Shown here one piece after another: positions 28,679 to 36,576 of a stretch of 64,000 nucleotides of DNA; position 1 is the stretch's first letter, and each line of letters begins with the position of its first letter. A model generated the notes under the pieces. The model had not been told where the DNA came from and made no database searches. It saw only the letters and a program-made list of their open reading frames with translations. The position numbers and the translations under genes were made by a program. The DNA comes from CAVYGM01 sp963768025 (GTDB lineage Bacteria > Bacteroidota > Bacteroidia > Cytophagales > Spirosomataceae), in assembly GCA_963768025.1 (NCBI GenBank), contig CAVYGM010000008.1, positions 1-64,000 of the forward strand, read 5' to 3'.

Positions 28679-29242
28679 CTATTGTATTTCTATAAGGTCA
28701 ATTAGCTCCAGTACGGTAAAGCCAATGATATTCAGGGCTACATAAAATACGTTACGAGTGCTTTCACAGCTGCAAATAGATGCCCGTATTTGTGAAAGAA
28801 TACTCCGGTACTGCCTTGAGCCGATACCTAGTGTAGATTTGATACTGGGATCAGTACTTTTAACACCAGCTATGGCTAATACCAAGACATTCCTTTGTTG
28901 CTTTGAAAGCTTCTTGAAGAAATCTGAAAGGCTTTTTTGCACAGATTCACCAGTATGACACTGCTTGCTATCTGTGTAGGCAAATTGTGAGGAATTGAAG
29001 AAATCACCGTCAGGTAAGTCTCCTTCAAACCTTACTAGATTATTTAATTGTTTCGCTTTTCGTTTACCATCACGAAGCAAGTCCTTGGCTAGTTGTGCGC
29101 CTTTGGCTTTTCGAGAATAGCCAACAAGGCTAACTCCCATTGCTAAATCACTGGCTTCAATAGTAAATAGGCAGGAGCTCTGGATATAGAGCATCTCTAG
29201 GGAGCCATAGGCATCCCAATCGGGAATGGTTGAAGTTATCAT
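28679..29242 (-). CDS. Unrecognised protein with a sigma-region-4-like HTH, first gene of the GHKL operon
   Basis: The start ATG at 29242 (MITSTIPDWDAYGSLEML) is preferred over an in-frame GTG at 29278. The N-terminal half is unrecognised (AMGVSLVGYSRKAKGAQLAK, then a Lys-rich helix). The C-terminal half contains LSKQQRNVLVLAIAGVKS then IKSTLGIGSRQYRSILSQIR, with the rhythm of a sigma-70 region 4 or LuxR-type helix-turn-helix (LSxxQRxVLxLxxxG...LGIxxxxxxxxLxxxR). A hydrophobic helix FYVALNIIGFTVLELIDLI ends the protein, which is unusual for a soluble regulator. It may control the operon or recruit the nuclease/ATPase to DNA. An AGGAC-TTTAT-GTCCT inverted repeat lies about 125 bp upstream. Confidence 0.5.
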   Translation of the reverse strand: MITSTIPDWDAYGSLEMLYIQSSCLFTIEASDLAMGVSLVGYSRKAKGAQLAKDLLRDGKRKAKQLNNLVRFEGDLPDGDFFNSSQFAYTDSKQCHTGESVQKSLSDFFKKLSKQQRNVLVLAIAGVKSTDPSIKSTLGIGSRQYRSILSQIRASICSCESTRNVFYVALNIIGFTVLELIDLIEIQ

Positions 29243-29430
29243 ATTTTTTGCATTACGACCATGTTTAGCGGACTTCACTAAAGAGCAGCGTGGTCAGTTC
29301 AACAATGAGAGTGTATTTTTTGCATCACGCCCAAACGGTAGTGAGCCAACACTCTGAAGGACTTTATGTCCTCCATAAATATAAGGGAAAGTTTTATGTA
29401 AAGTGGCAGTTGGAAGTAAAAAAAAATTAA

Positions 29431-29490
29431 CCCGCTAACCCCAATTTGTAATTGGGCGTTGAATCATCTAGCGTTTATAACGCGACGATG
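29431..29490 (+). repeat. REP-like double-hairpin element, copy D
   Basis: CCCGCTAACCCC opens the unit. The first hairpin is CCCAAT/ATTGGG around TTGTA, and the second is GCGTTTATAACGC. It is the reverse complement of copy A with moderate divergence. It lies in the roughly 330-bp gap between the start of the GHKL operon and the decayed DUF1080 copy; apart from this element and the terminator at 29573, I see nothing else in that gap. Confidence 0.65.
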
Positions 29491-29572
29491 GCTGACGCCA
29501 CTCCCCTCACGCCCCAGGCGTCTACCCAATGAAGCACCACGCACTATAAGCAAATTGCTTTTTTACAAAAAA

Positions 29573-29610
29573 CCGGGATAGAGGTTGAATACAAACAACC
29601 CCTATCCCGG
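29573..29610 (-). terminator. Rho-independent terminator (duplicated with the DUF1080 gene end)
   Basis: On the minus strand a 15-bp stem CCGGGATAGGGGTTG/CAACCTCTATCCCGG is followed by TTTTTTGTAAAAAA. It lies 30 bp beyond the end of the decayed DUF1080 copy. The same stem and tail occur at 32981-33019. Confidence 0.8.
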
Positions 29611-29640
29611 CTAATTGCTAACTGCCTAACAGCTAAATCC

Positions 29641-29965
29641 CTACTTCATTTTCTTCTTTTTCTTACTGGGTGTTGCGGCGGCAGGCGCAGGAGCTTCTTC
29701 CTTCACCGCCAGATCCTTCACCCGGATATTCCGGAACTTCACCACCGTGCCGTGGCCCAGGAAACCGATGTGGCCGGTAGCATTCGTTAAGCCAGGATGC
29801 TCTTGTGGTCGGCGGTACCGTTTTTGGTGGCTTCGGCGATGTCGCCGTCCACGATGGTCGTACCATTCAGGATTACCTTGATTTTGTTGCCTTGCAGGAT
29901 TATCTCCCGTAGTCCCATTCTCGAACCGTTGAGGTGCCCCACACTGGGACGGAATCATCCATACC
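29641..29965 (-). pseudogene. Decayed duplicate of the 3' end of the HEAT-DUF1080 gene
   Basis: From 29641 to about 29965 the minus strand matches the last ~100 codons of the gene at 33049-36523: TGHIGFLGHGTVVKFRNIRV, then KDLAVKEEAPAP and a Lys-rich tail. Small indels break the frame (for example one missing C near 29801). Similarity extends past the stop through the terminator to about 29530. It ends abruptly near 29965, just before an unrelated inverted repeat. No promoter or start is attached, so this is a remnant, not a gene. Confidence 0.85.
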
Positions 29966-29971
29966 CCAGTT

Positions 29972-30002
29972 GGTCGGAGTCTTCCACAGGACGACTCCGA
30001 CC
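29972..30002. repeat. Inverted repeat at the edge of the duplicated segment
   Basis: GGTCGGAGTC (29972-29981) and GACTCCGACC (29993-30002) form a perfect 10-bp stem with an 11-nt loop. It coincides with the point where similarity to the HEAT-DUF1080 gene stops, so it may mark a recombination junction or the end of a small mobile element. Confidence 0.5.
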
Positions 30003-30121
30003 TTGCCATAAAAGGCCACCGGTGGGCCGGCCCCGTTGCAATGGCCCATCCCCACTTTTACTTACCAGTACAACACGGCCGCTTTGTACACCTTCCCCAA
30101 CCTATATTTGTAAACTGGTTG

Positions 30122-31285
30122 TTATTTGAACAGTACCTGAGCGTATTCGTTGAGGTACTGCCGCCAGTTGATCCAGGTATGGCCGCCTTCGGTTTCCTTG
30201 TACTGGTACCTGATCTGATTCTTGTCCAGCAGGGCTTTGGTTTTGTTGCTGGCATCCATCAGGAAGTCGTCCTTTCCGATCTGCAGCAGGAAGAGCTTCT
30301 TGTTTTTGTTGAAGTTGGGGTCTTTCAGCGCTTTGGCGTACTTGGTTTCGGCGGCGTCAATGGTAGGGCCAAAGAAGCCCGAGCTCCACACACCGACGTA
30401 GTTGAACAGGTCGGGGTTGGAAAGCGCCACGTCCAGCGTTTGCAGACCGCCCATAGAGAGTCCGGCTACGGCACGGTTTTCGCGACCGGGTAGTACACGA
30501 TACGTTTTCTCGACGTAAGGCATTACTTCTTTGGTCAGTTCGGCCGAGAATAGATCCGCCATCTTATTCATGCGGTCGTTCTGAGCAGTACCCGCCGGGA
30601 AGGCCGAAGCGGGCATACTGCCGTTGGGCATCACCATGATCATCGGCTTAGCCTTGCCGGCAGCGATCAGGTTATCCAGGATAAAACCGGCCCGGCCAAT
30701 GGAGTTCCAGCCCGAGTCGTCGTCGCCCCCGCCGTGCAGCAGGTAGAACACCGGGTACTTGGTCGTGCTTTTCTCGTAGCCCGGTGGGGTGTATATGTGC
30801 ATGCGGCGCAGCATGCTCAAGGTACCAGACTTGTACCATACCTGCCGTAGCTCGCCGTGGGGCACTTCGGCATTTTCCTGAAATGCATTCTCGTTGCCCG
30901 GTACGATCATTACGTTTTCCAGACTACCGATTCCCTGCTTGATGACCGGGTTTTTGGGGTCCACAGTCCGTACCCCGTCCACCATCAGCGTGTAGGTGTA
31001 GTAGTCGGGGCGGAGGGGGCCGGTAGTCACCGACCATACACCGCTTTCGCCTTTGGTGAGGGAAAGCGGCTTGCCCGGCGAGAAGTCGCCGGATACGGTA
31101 ACCTCGCTGGCTTTGGGAGCGTAGATGCTGATGGTAGCCTTCCTGTCGGCGGCTACCCTGGGTGACTGCAAAGTATCGTTGGGCGTAGGCTGCCGCTGCT
31201 GGGCCTGGGCCGCTGCGTTTGGAACTACAATAAGTGCCATGGCAGATAAGCCAAGGGCTAAGACGAATGTACGTTTCAGATTCAT
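30122..31285 (-). CDS. Secreted esterase (CE1/esterase D-like) with N-terminal E-set domain
   Basis: A 387-residue protein. Signal peptide MNLKRTFVLALGLSAMALIV; an immunoglobulin-like E-set/CBM48-type domain at about 45-130 (KATISIYAPKASEVTVSGDF, YYTYTLMVDGVRTVDP); then an alpha/beta hydrolase with YPVFYLLHGGGDDDSGW (oxyanion loop), VAGLSMGGLQTLDVAL (nucleophile Ser in GLSMGG), a LFLLQIGKDDFLM strand for the acid, and EGGHTWINW (catalytic His). This layout is common in acetyl-xylan or feruloyl esterases of Bacteroidota. It would remove acyl groups from plant or algal glycans in the periplasm. The frame is intact. Its end adjoins the decayed DUF1080 copy, so it may once have been part of the locus at 33-44 kb. 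Confidence 0.85.
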   Translation of the reverse strand: MNLKRTFVLALGLSAMALIVVPNAAAQAQQRQPTPNDTLQSPRVAADRKATISIYAPKASEVTVSGDFSPGKPLSLTKGESGVWSVTTGPLRPDYYTYTLMVDGVRTVDPKNPVIKQGIGSLENVMIVPGNENAFQENAEVPHGELRQVWYKSGTLSMLRRMHIYTPPGYEKSTTKYPVFYLLHGGGDDDSGWNSIGRAGFILDNLIAAGKAKPMIMVMPNGSMPASAFPAGTAQNDRMNKMADLFSAELTKEVMPYVEKTYRVLPGRENRAVAGLSMGGLQTLDVALSNPDLFNYVGVWSSGFFGPTIDAAETKYAKALKDPNFNKNKKLFLLQIGKDDFLMDASNKTKALLDKNQIRYQYKETEGGHTWINWRQYLNEYAQVLFK

Positions 31286-31794
31286 ACTAAAAATAGGGTT
31301 GAAAGAAATGAGTAGCCGTTAGCTAATAGCAATTAAATTTCTATTATTGATGGGTGAATTAATCCAGGAAGCCTATTCATGCCCATGAACAGGACGCTCC
31401 CCTGGGGCTTACCGCTTAAACTGTGCACTGTTTCTACAAACAGGTTGCCCCGCCGGGTCAGATAAATGATCACAAATGAACGAAATCTTTACACATTTAT
31501 TCATTGACCAATAAACACTAGCGCAAAAATAGTTTGTAGTAGATATTCTCAAAAATTTAATATAATAAACTGATAATCAGGAAAATATAATAAACTAGGA
31601 ACCGCAGCGGCGGCCGCTAATAACCAATCACTACTTAGCGAATCGAAGTGAACGGCTTTTGCTTTATGTTACAATGATAGAAAGGTGTGAGGGGCAGGGA
31701 ATGTACTCATCAAGATTGCGGGAACTATGGAAAATGGACCGCCTTTCACTGTGGACTCGACAAATAAGTTTTAGGCTTCTCGCCCCATAAAAAA
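31286..31794. other. Intergenic region upstream of the esterase
   Basis: No gene is seen in about 500 bp. It holds a promoter candidate at 31524-31552. A direct repeat TATAATAAACT (31561-31571 and 31586-31596) lies just upstream of that promoter and could be an operator. A long untranslated leader of about 235 nt would follow. The 31600-31680 part is GC-rich and featureless. Confidence 0.4.
31524..31552 (-). promoter_or_regulatory. Bacteroidota-type promoter candidate for the esterase gene
   Basis: On the minus strand TTG (31552-31550), an 18-bp spacer and TATTTTTG (31531-31524) fit the TTG-N-TAnnTTTG pattern of the phylum's primary sigma factor. It is about 240 bp upstream of the esterase ATG. 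Confidence 0.45.
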
Positions 31795-32016
31795 ATGATA
31801 TACAACAAGATGGATCAAATCTCAATTGGCAGCGTAGTTAAACTCAAATCAGGAGGCCCTCAAATGACGGTTACGGCATACGGAACAAAGCTCGAACTTG
31901 GGGCTATATTTGGCAGGAACGTGGAAGATAAAGAACAGGTTAAGTGCCAATGGTTTGATTCGACTGTAACTTTACAAGAAGACATCTTTCCGGTTGCTTC
32001 ATTGGAGTTAGGCTAA
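31795..32016 (+). CDS. YodC-family (DUF2158) small protein
   Basis: The segment ISIGSVVKLKSGGPQMTVTA followed by KCQWFD is the signature of the YodC/DUF2158 family (GDVVxLKSGGPxMTV...VxCxWF). The better start is ATG at 31810 (MDQISIGSVV); ATG at 31795 adds five residues. About 68 residues form a small beta barrel; the family's function is unknown. It is followed after 20 bp by a GC-rich repeated block also found after the small membrane protein gene downstream, suggesting acquisition as a cassette. Confidence 0.85.
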   Translation: MIYNKMDQISIGSVVKLKSGGPQMTVTAYGTKLELGAIFGRNVEDKEQVKCQWFDSTVTLQEDIFPVASLELG

Positions 32017-32035
32017 TCATTTATGTTGCTTGATT

Positions 32036-32091
32036 GGGGTGGATCGTCGGGCGACGGGCAGCACGTCCCGAAGGCAGACATTCGGCCCAAC
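32036..32091 (+). repeat. GC-rich repeated block, copy 1 (cassette-like)
   Basis: The core TCGGGCGACGGGCAGCACG then TCCCGAAGGCA, with CCCAAC at its end. Related blocks lie at 32249-32294 and 32621-32679. TCGGG/CCCGA can form a hairpin. GTTAGGC (32007-32013) precedes and GCCCAAC (32085-32091) closes the block; these fit the GTTRRRY and RYYYAAC heptamers of integron sites, but in the reverse of the standard attC order. Confidence 0.45.
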
Positions 32092-32248
32092 AAAATGTGG
32101 GGGTTCAAAGGTGCAGGTTGCTCGTATTGATAAAGTCAACTCGCTTGCCATCAACTCTCAATGGCGTTGGGTGTTGGACCAAAATGTGCTTCTATCTCCA
32201 TCTTCCAGCTAACAGGTCAACCGCCCCGAAAGTGAGCCTCTAGGTTTG

Positions 32249-32294
32249 AGGGGCCGCGTCCTGGCGACAGGCCGAACGTCCCGACAGGCAACGT
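32249..32294 (+). repeat. GC-rich repeated block, copy 2
   Basis: GGGGCCGCGTCCTGGCGACAGG followed by ACGTCCCGACAGGCAACGTT aligns with copy 1 over GGCGAC(A/G)GG and ACGTCCCGA. It lies 61 bp before the start of the small membrane protein gene. Confidence 0.4.
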
Positions 32295-32354
32295 TTTGAT
32301 TTGGAATGTGTTTTTGTTAGCTTCGCCCATCGTCGTAAAAACGTTGACAGTATT

Positions 32355-32612
32355 ATGTTTCCAAACAAGGACTACTCTAAAATGGCACTGGAGGAATTAG
32401 TGGCAGAAGAGAAAAAGGTAAAATCACGACAAATTCCATTTGCGGTGTTGATGGGTATATTGGTTGGCATTGCTGTTTGGTCGGCTACCCATCAAGGAAG
32501 TACTTTCCTTACTATTGGTTTGCTGGTTTTGGTTCCTTTCATTGGTTCCAGCTACTCAAAAAACCTGAAGGGCATTCAAGAGGAAATAAAGCGCAGAGAT
32601 ACTGTCCATTAG
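32355..32612 (+). CDS. Small membrane protein (85 aa), paralogue of the gene at 5184-5432
   Basis: The start taken is ATG at 32355 (MFPNKDYSKMALEELVAEEK); an earlier in-frame start would add 18 residues of unlikely sequence. After a charged helix come two hydrophobic segments, IPFAVLMGILVGIAVWS and FLTIGLLVLVPFIGSSY, then a charged tail NLKGIQEEIKRRD. It shares size, order and key positions with the 82-aa protein at 5184-5432. The stop is followed by the GC-rich block copy 3 and a REP-like element. Function is unknown; a two-helix membrane protein beside accessory genes could be a toxin-like or immunity-like factor, but nothing in the sequence shows it. Confidence 0.6.
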   Translation: MFPNKDYSKMALEELVAEEKKVKSRQIPFAVLMGILVGIAVWSATHQGSTFLTIGLLVLVPFIGSSYSKNLKGIQEEIKRRDTVH

Positions 32613-32620
32613 TGCGCTCC

Positions 32621-32679
32621 GCGTGGGCGGCTTATCGGGCGACAGGAAGCCCGTTCCAAAGGAAGTTTGGCAGCCCAAC
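32621..32679 (+). repeat. GC-rich repeated block, copy 3 (cassette-like)
   Basis: GCGTGGGCGGCTTATCGGGC, GACAGGAAGCCCG and GGCAGCCCAACC align with copy 1 from end to end apart from small gaps. It begins 9 bp after the stop of the small membrane protein gene, the same relative place as copy 1 after the YodC-like gene. Confidence 0.45.
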
Positions 32680-32684
32680 CTACC

Positions 32685-32784
32685 CCCGCTAACCCTTGCG
32701 GGCCGCGCCCAATTTGTAATCGGTACGGTTGGCCGCACAGCCGGCGCATCACCTCGCGTTTGCAACGCCAGCGGGCGACCGTGC
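32685..32784 (+). repeat. REP-like element, expanded copy E
   Basis: It starts CCCGCTAACCC and ends TCACCTCGCGTTTGCAACGC then CAGCGGGCGACCGTGCG, identical over the last segment to the reverse complement of copy A (117-149). Between them the first hairpin is replaced by a longer GC-rich stretch, about 35 bp more than in copy D. The roughly 190 bp from here to the terminator at 32981 holds nothing else I can support. Confidence 0.6.
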
Positions 32785-32980
32785 GATTACCTGCATGAGT
32801 ATCTAATGCCTCCGGCATAACCGTGGTCTGCACTACCGTACCCAACCTCCTCATCAAATGTTCAGTGTTGGGAAGTCTATAATCCATGGATTAGGAGGGC
32901 TACTGGATAGTCGTCCCCAGTTGTACGCATAGTTCGAAGAACATTACGCACAATTAAATGAATTGCTTTTTATAAAAAAA

Positions 32981-33019
32981 CCGGGATCAGAAGTTGAATT
33001 TAAACAACCCCTATCCCGG
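32981..33019 (-). terminator. Rho-independent terminator of the HEAT-DUF1080 gene
   Basis: On the minus strand CCGGGATAGGGGTTG pairs with CAACTTCTGATCCCGG (imperfect) and is followed by TTTTTTTATAAAAAG. It begins 30 bp after the stop codon and ends the 33-44 kb transcript. A near copy stands at 29573-29610. Confidence 0.8.
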
Positions 33020-33048
33020 CTAATACTAACTACCTAACAGCTAAAACG

Positions 33049-36000
33049 CTACTTCTTTTTCTTCTTCTTACCTGACGTAGCTTCAACGGGCGCAGGAGCT
33101 TCTTCCTTCACCGCCAGATCCTTCACCCGAATATTCCGGAACTTCACTACCGTGCCGTGGCCCAGGAAGCCGATGTGGCCGGTAGGATTGGCTAAGCCCG
33201 GATGCTCCTTGTGGTCGGCGGTACCGTTTTTGGTGGCTTCGGCGATGTCGCCATCCACGATGGTCGTACCGTTCAGGATTACCTTGATTTTGTTGCCTTG
33301 CAGGATTACCTCCTCGTAGTTCCATTCCCCTACCGGTTTGAGGTGCCCACGCTTGGCGGGGATTACCCCGTACACCGAGCCGTGGTACTGGTAGGGTTGC
33401 AGCTTGGCGTAGATGGGAGCCGTATCGTCCAGAATCTGCAATTCGGCCAGACCTACGTAGGCGGCATCGCCCGTGAGCGGGGCGCGAATACCCAGGCCAT
33501 TGTTGGCACCGGGCGTCAGCTGAAACTCGAAGCGGAAGTTAAAGTCGGCGTACTGATCTTTGGTATACAGGTTGCCGTTACCACGCCCGGTGGGGTAGGT
33601 CACGATGGCCCCGTTTTCGATGACGTAGTCCTGCGTATTGCCGGTCCACTCGTGCATGTTGGTACCATCAAACAGTACCTTAAAGCCTTCCTTCTTTTCC
33701 TCTTCGCTCAGCGTGAAAGGCTCCGGACGGGGTATTTCCTTGACGTAGATATCGCGGTAGAATACCTGCGTGCCGTGGGCTTGCAGTTCCAGCTGCTCCG
33801 TCGGGAATATCGGTAGTTTCCGGTCCCAGTAGTTTTCCAGGATTACGTTGTCTACCACCCGCACGCCGTTCAGATCCACCGTCACGCGGTCGCCGATCAT
33901 TTTGATGTAGAACGAATTCCATTCGCCAATGGCGTTGTCGGCTACCTGCGTCGGCTTGGACGGATGCTTCTGATTGTTGTACAAACCACCCGAACCTACC
34001 TGCGCTCCTACGCTCACGCGGGACGTATCCCAGATCTGTACCTGTGGCGTACCGCGCAGGTAAATACCGGCGTCGCCTTCGGGTTCGATCTTCCAGTCCA
34101 CGTACATTTCAAAATCACCGTATTTCTTCACCGTAGCGAGGTTGTCGCCGTGGCCGGTAAATACCAGTTCGCCGTTTTTAACCACCCAACCAGTCTGCAT
34201 GCGCTCATCGGCCTTGGCCTGCTTGGCCGCCAGGGTATCGGGGTGCATCGCCGCCCGCTTGATGGGGTTTTCTACCAATCCTTTCCAGCCCGTCAGGTCT
34301 TTGCCGTTGAATATCGCTACGAATCCATCGCCCTTGGGTAGCTCCGATAGGTGCTTTTTGATGGCCTCTTTCTGGTACTCGCTGTCCTGCCCGGCCAGCA
34401 CGTTCATGGTTTTGGTCAGGAGGTCCGTTACCACGCTACCCGTAAATTCCGGGTTGGCCAGCGCGATCCCCATCACCGCCTGCGCGGCGGCCTGCTGCAC
34501 CGGACGGTCGTCCAGGTAGCGACCCGCTACGAGCAGCGATTCAAACGTTTTGTTTCGTTGCAGCTCTTTGAGGATGGCCGTTTTTTGATCGGCGGTCCTG
34601 GCAATGTCGAGTGCTTTGCGCAGCTGCAATACTTTCTGCACCGGGGTAGCCGACGACTTGCTGATACTCTTTACGTAGCCTTGCACGGCCGCGTCGAGGT
34701 AGTCGGCGTTGGTCGTGGTGGTGCCGATTTTATATAGCTCCTTCGCCGCATCCTGATCCGACCAGTTGGCCAGGGAGGCAAGAGCCGCCTGCTGTGAAGT
34801 AGCCTCGCCACCGTTGAAGGCCGCTACTACGGCATCCAGTGCGCGTTTACCACCCACGCTCGCCAGAATGGGCAGGTAGGAAGCTTTCTTACCGGAAGAA
34901 GCCATTTCGCTCAGCAAAAAATCGGTTTGCTGGGCCACGGTACCCTTTCCTTTGATGGTAGCCTTGATGGCCTCCTGCACCGATTCGGTTTCGGCGGGCG
35001 TAGCTGCCGCATTGAGCAGGGTAAATAGCTGCGGAATATCCTGGGTAGTCGCTACGCTTTTCAAAGCGGTATAGGCCGCGGCCTTTACGTCGGCGTCGGT
35101 ACTTTTCAACAGGCTGGTAATGGTTCCCATTTTGGTATCGGCCCGGCGGGCGGCCAGTACTTCTACCATGGCTACCTTCCCGGCGGAAGAGAGCGACGGA
35201 ATAGCCAACGCCACCTGATCCACCACGCTTTTTCCTTTCATAGTCAATACCGCAGTTTTTGCGGTACTGATCGTAGCGGCATCGGTCGACTTCAATAAGA
35301 GGTACAAGCTTGGCAAATACGGCTTCGCCTCCCACCTTGCCGGCGGTTGAAATGGCGGCGAGCTGCACGGCTTTGTCCTTGCTGGAAAGTAGTTGTAAAA
35401 CGGAGGGCAGGGCTTCTTTCGCGTTAATCCGACCGAAGTAGGCAATGATGTCAGCCTTTACCTCGGGCGAGCCTTTGGCCAGTGATTTCAGCAGCAGCGC
35501 CGTGGTAGCAGTACCAGCAAGGGGTTGCAGGTACTTCAGGGCAGCGGCCCGGTACTCGGCGTCGGTACTTCCAGCCGCGTTGACCAGCGTAGCCACGCGC
35601 AACGCAGAGCCCTGCGCGTCGGTCAATAGTTTAAGGGCTGCAGTGCGGGTAGCTACCTGATGCGAAGCACCAGCTTTGGACATTAATGTCTGGGCAGCCT
35701 TTACTACCGTTTTGGTTTCTCCGTTTTCGAGCAGACGGGTAAGGTACCGCAGGTAGTAAGCGGTGGCATCGCTTTCGTCGTAGATCAGGCCGGCCTTTTG
35801 CGCGGCGTTGAACAGAATAGCTTCCGAGGAAGGAGCCGCAATCTGCGCCAGCGCGTAGTGGGCTACCTTACGGGTCGTTTGCTCATTGCTGGTAGCGTAG
35901 CGCTCAATCACCGGCGCGGCTGCCTGGTACTTCATATCGCCCAGAGCTTCGATAAACGACAGGTGGTTATCTCCCCACGGCTTTTCGATGGCTGTCATAA

Positions 36001-36523
36001 GGGCTTGCCCGGCGGCAGACGTACCGACTTTGGCCAGCGCCCGAGCGGCGGGTCCGGCTAACTCCTTACTATCCAAAAAAGTAGCCAGGGTAGGCACGGC
36101 TTTGTCTTTGGCCACCTGCTGCAACTGGAAAAGGATAAAGGCCTGATTTGTTTTGTCGGTCAGTTTGGGCAGGGCCTCGGTGTAGGCATCCACCGCTAGT
36201 TGCCGCCATTCTTCCTTGCCTGGTTGGGTGACGTAATGGGTAAAACCTCCCACGGCATACTCAATGGCCGAGTTGTCGCCGTGCCCCGTGGGGTACAGGC
36301 GGGAAATGAGCGTTGCTATGCCCTCTTTACCCAAAGCAGCCGTTTCCTCGGCGTTTCTGGCGTAGGCTTTGGCATCTTTGGCGGGCATCTGCGCCAGCAG
36401 GTCCGCGATCCGGGTGGCGGTAGTCCGGTTGCTGTTTAATTGCTGCGCCATTCCCGAGGTCAGGAACAGGCAGAAAAGTAGGGTACTGTATAGGTATTTT
36501 TTCACTTTCAGAGTTGTTTTCAA
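33049..36523 (-). CDS. Large secreted HEAT-repeat protein with two C-terminal DUF1080 domains (frameshifted; about 1157 aa)
   Basis: Signal peptide MKTTLKVKKYLYSTLLFCLF, then about 700 residues of HEAT-like helical repeats (for example VPTLATFLDSKELAGPAARA, VKADIIAYFGRINAKEALPS, DVKAAAYTALKSVATTQDIP). Two tandem DUF1080 domains follow: FVAIFNGKDLTGWKGLVENP to YVKEIPRPEPF, and FKVLFDGTNMHEWTGNTQDY to NIRVKDLAVKEE. A Lys-rich tail closes it. One indel at about 35296 (FAKLVPL / LLLKSTDAAT) splits the frame. DUF1080 domains cleave 3-keto-glycosides; the HEAT solenoid may scaffold partners or bind polymer. It lies 53 bp after a Gfo/Idh oxidoreductase gene, which could generate the 3-keto substrate. 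A decayed copy of its last ~100 codons is at 29641-29965. Confidence 0.8.
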
Positions 36524-36576
36524 TAATCGCTTGGTACAACAGAAAAATAAAGGTGGGCCCAGAAGGCATACTTTAC

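Noticed and set aside
31610..31617. GCGGCCGC in AT-rich surroundings
   Set aside because: Same reasoning; an isolated octamer without further foreign sequence.
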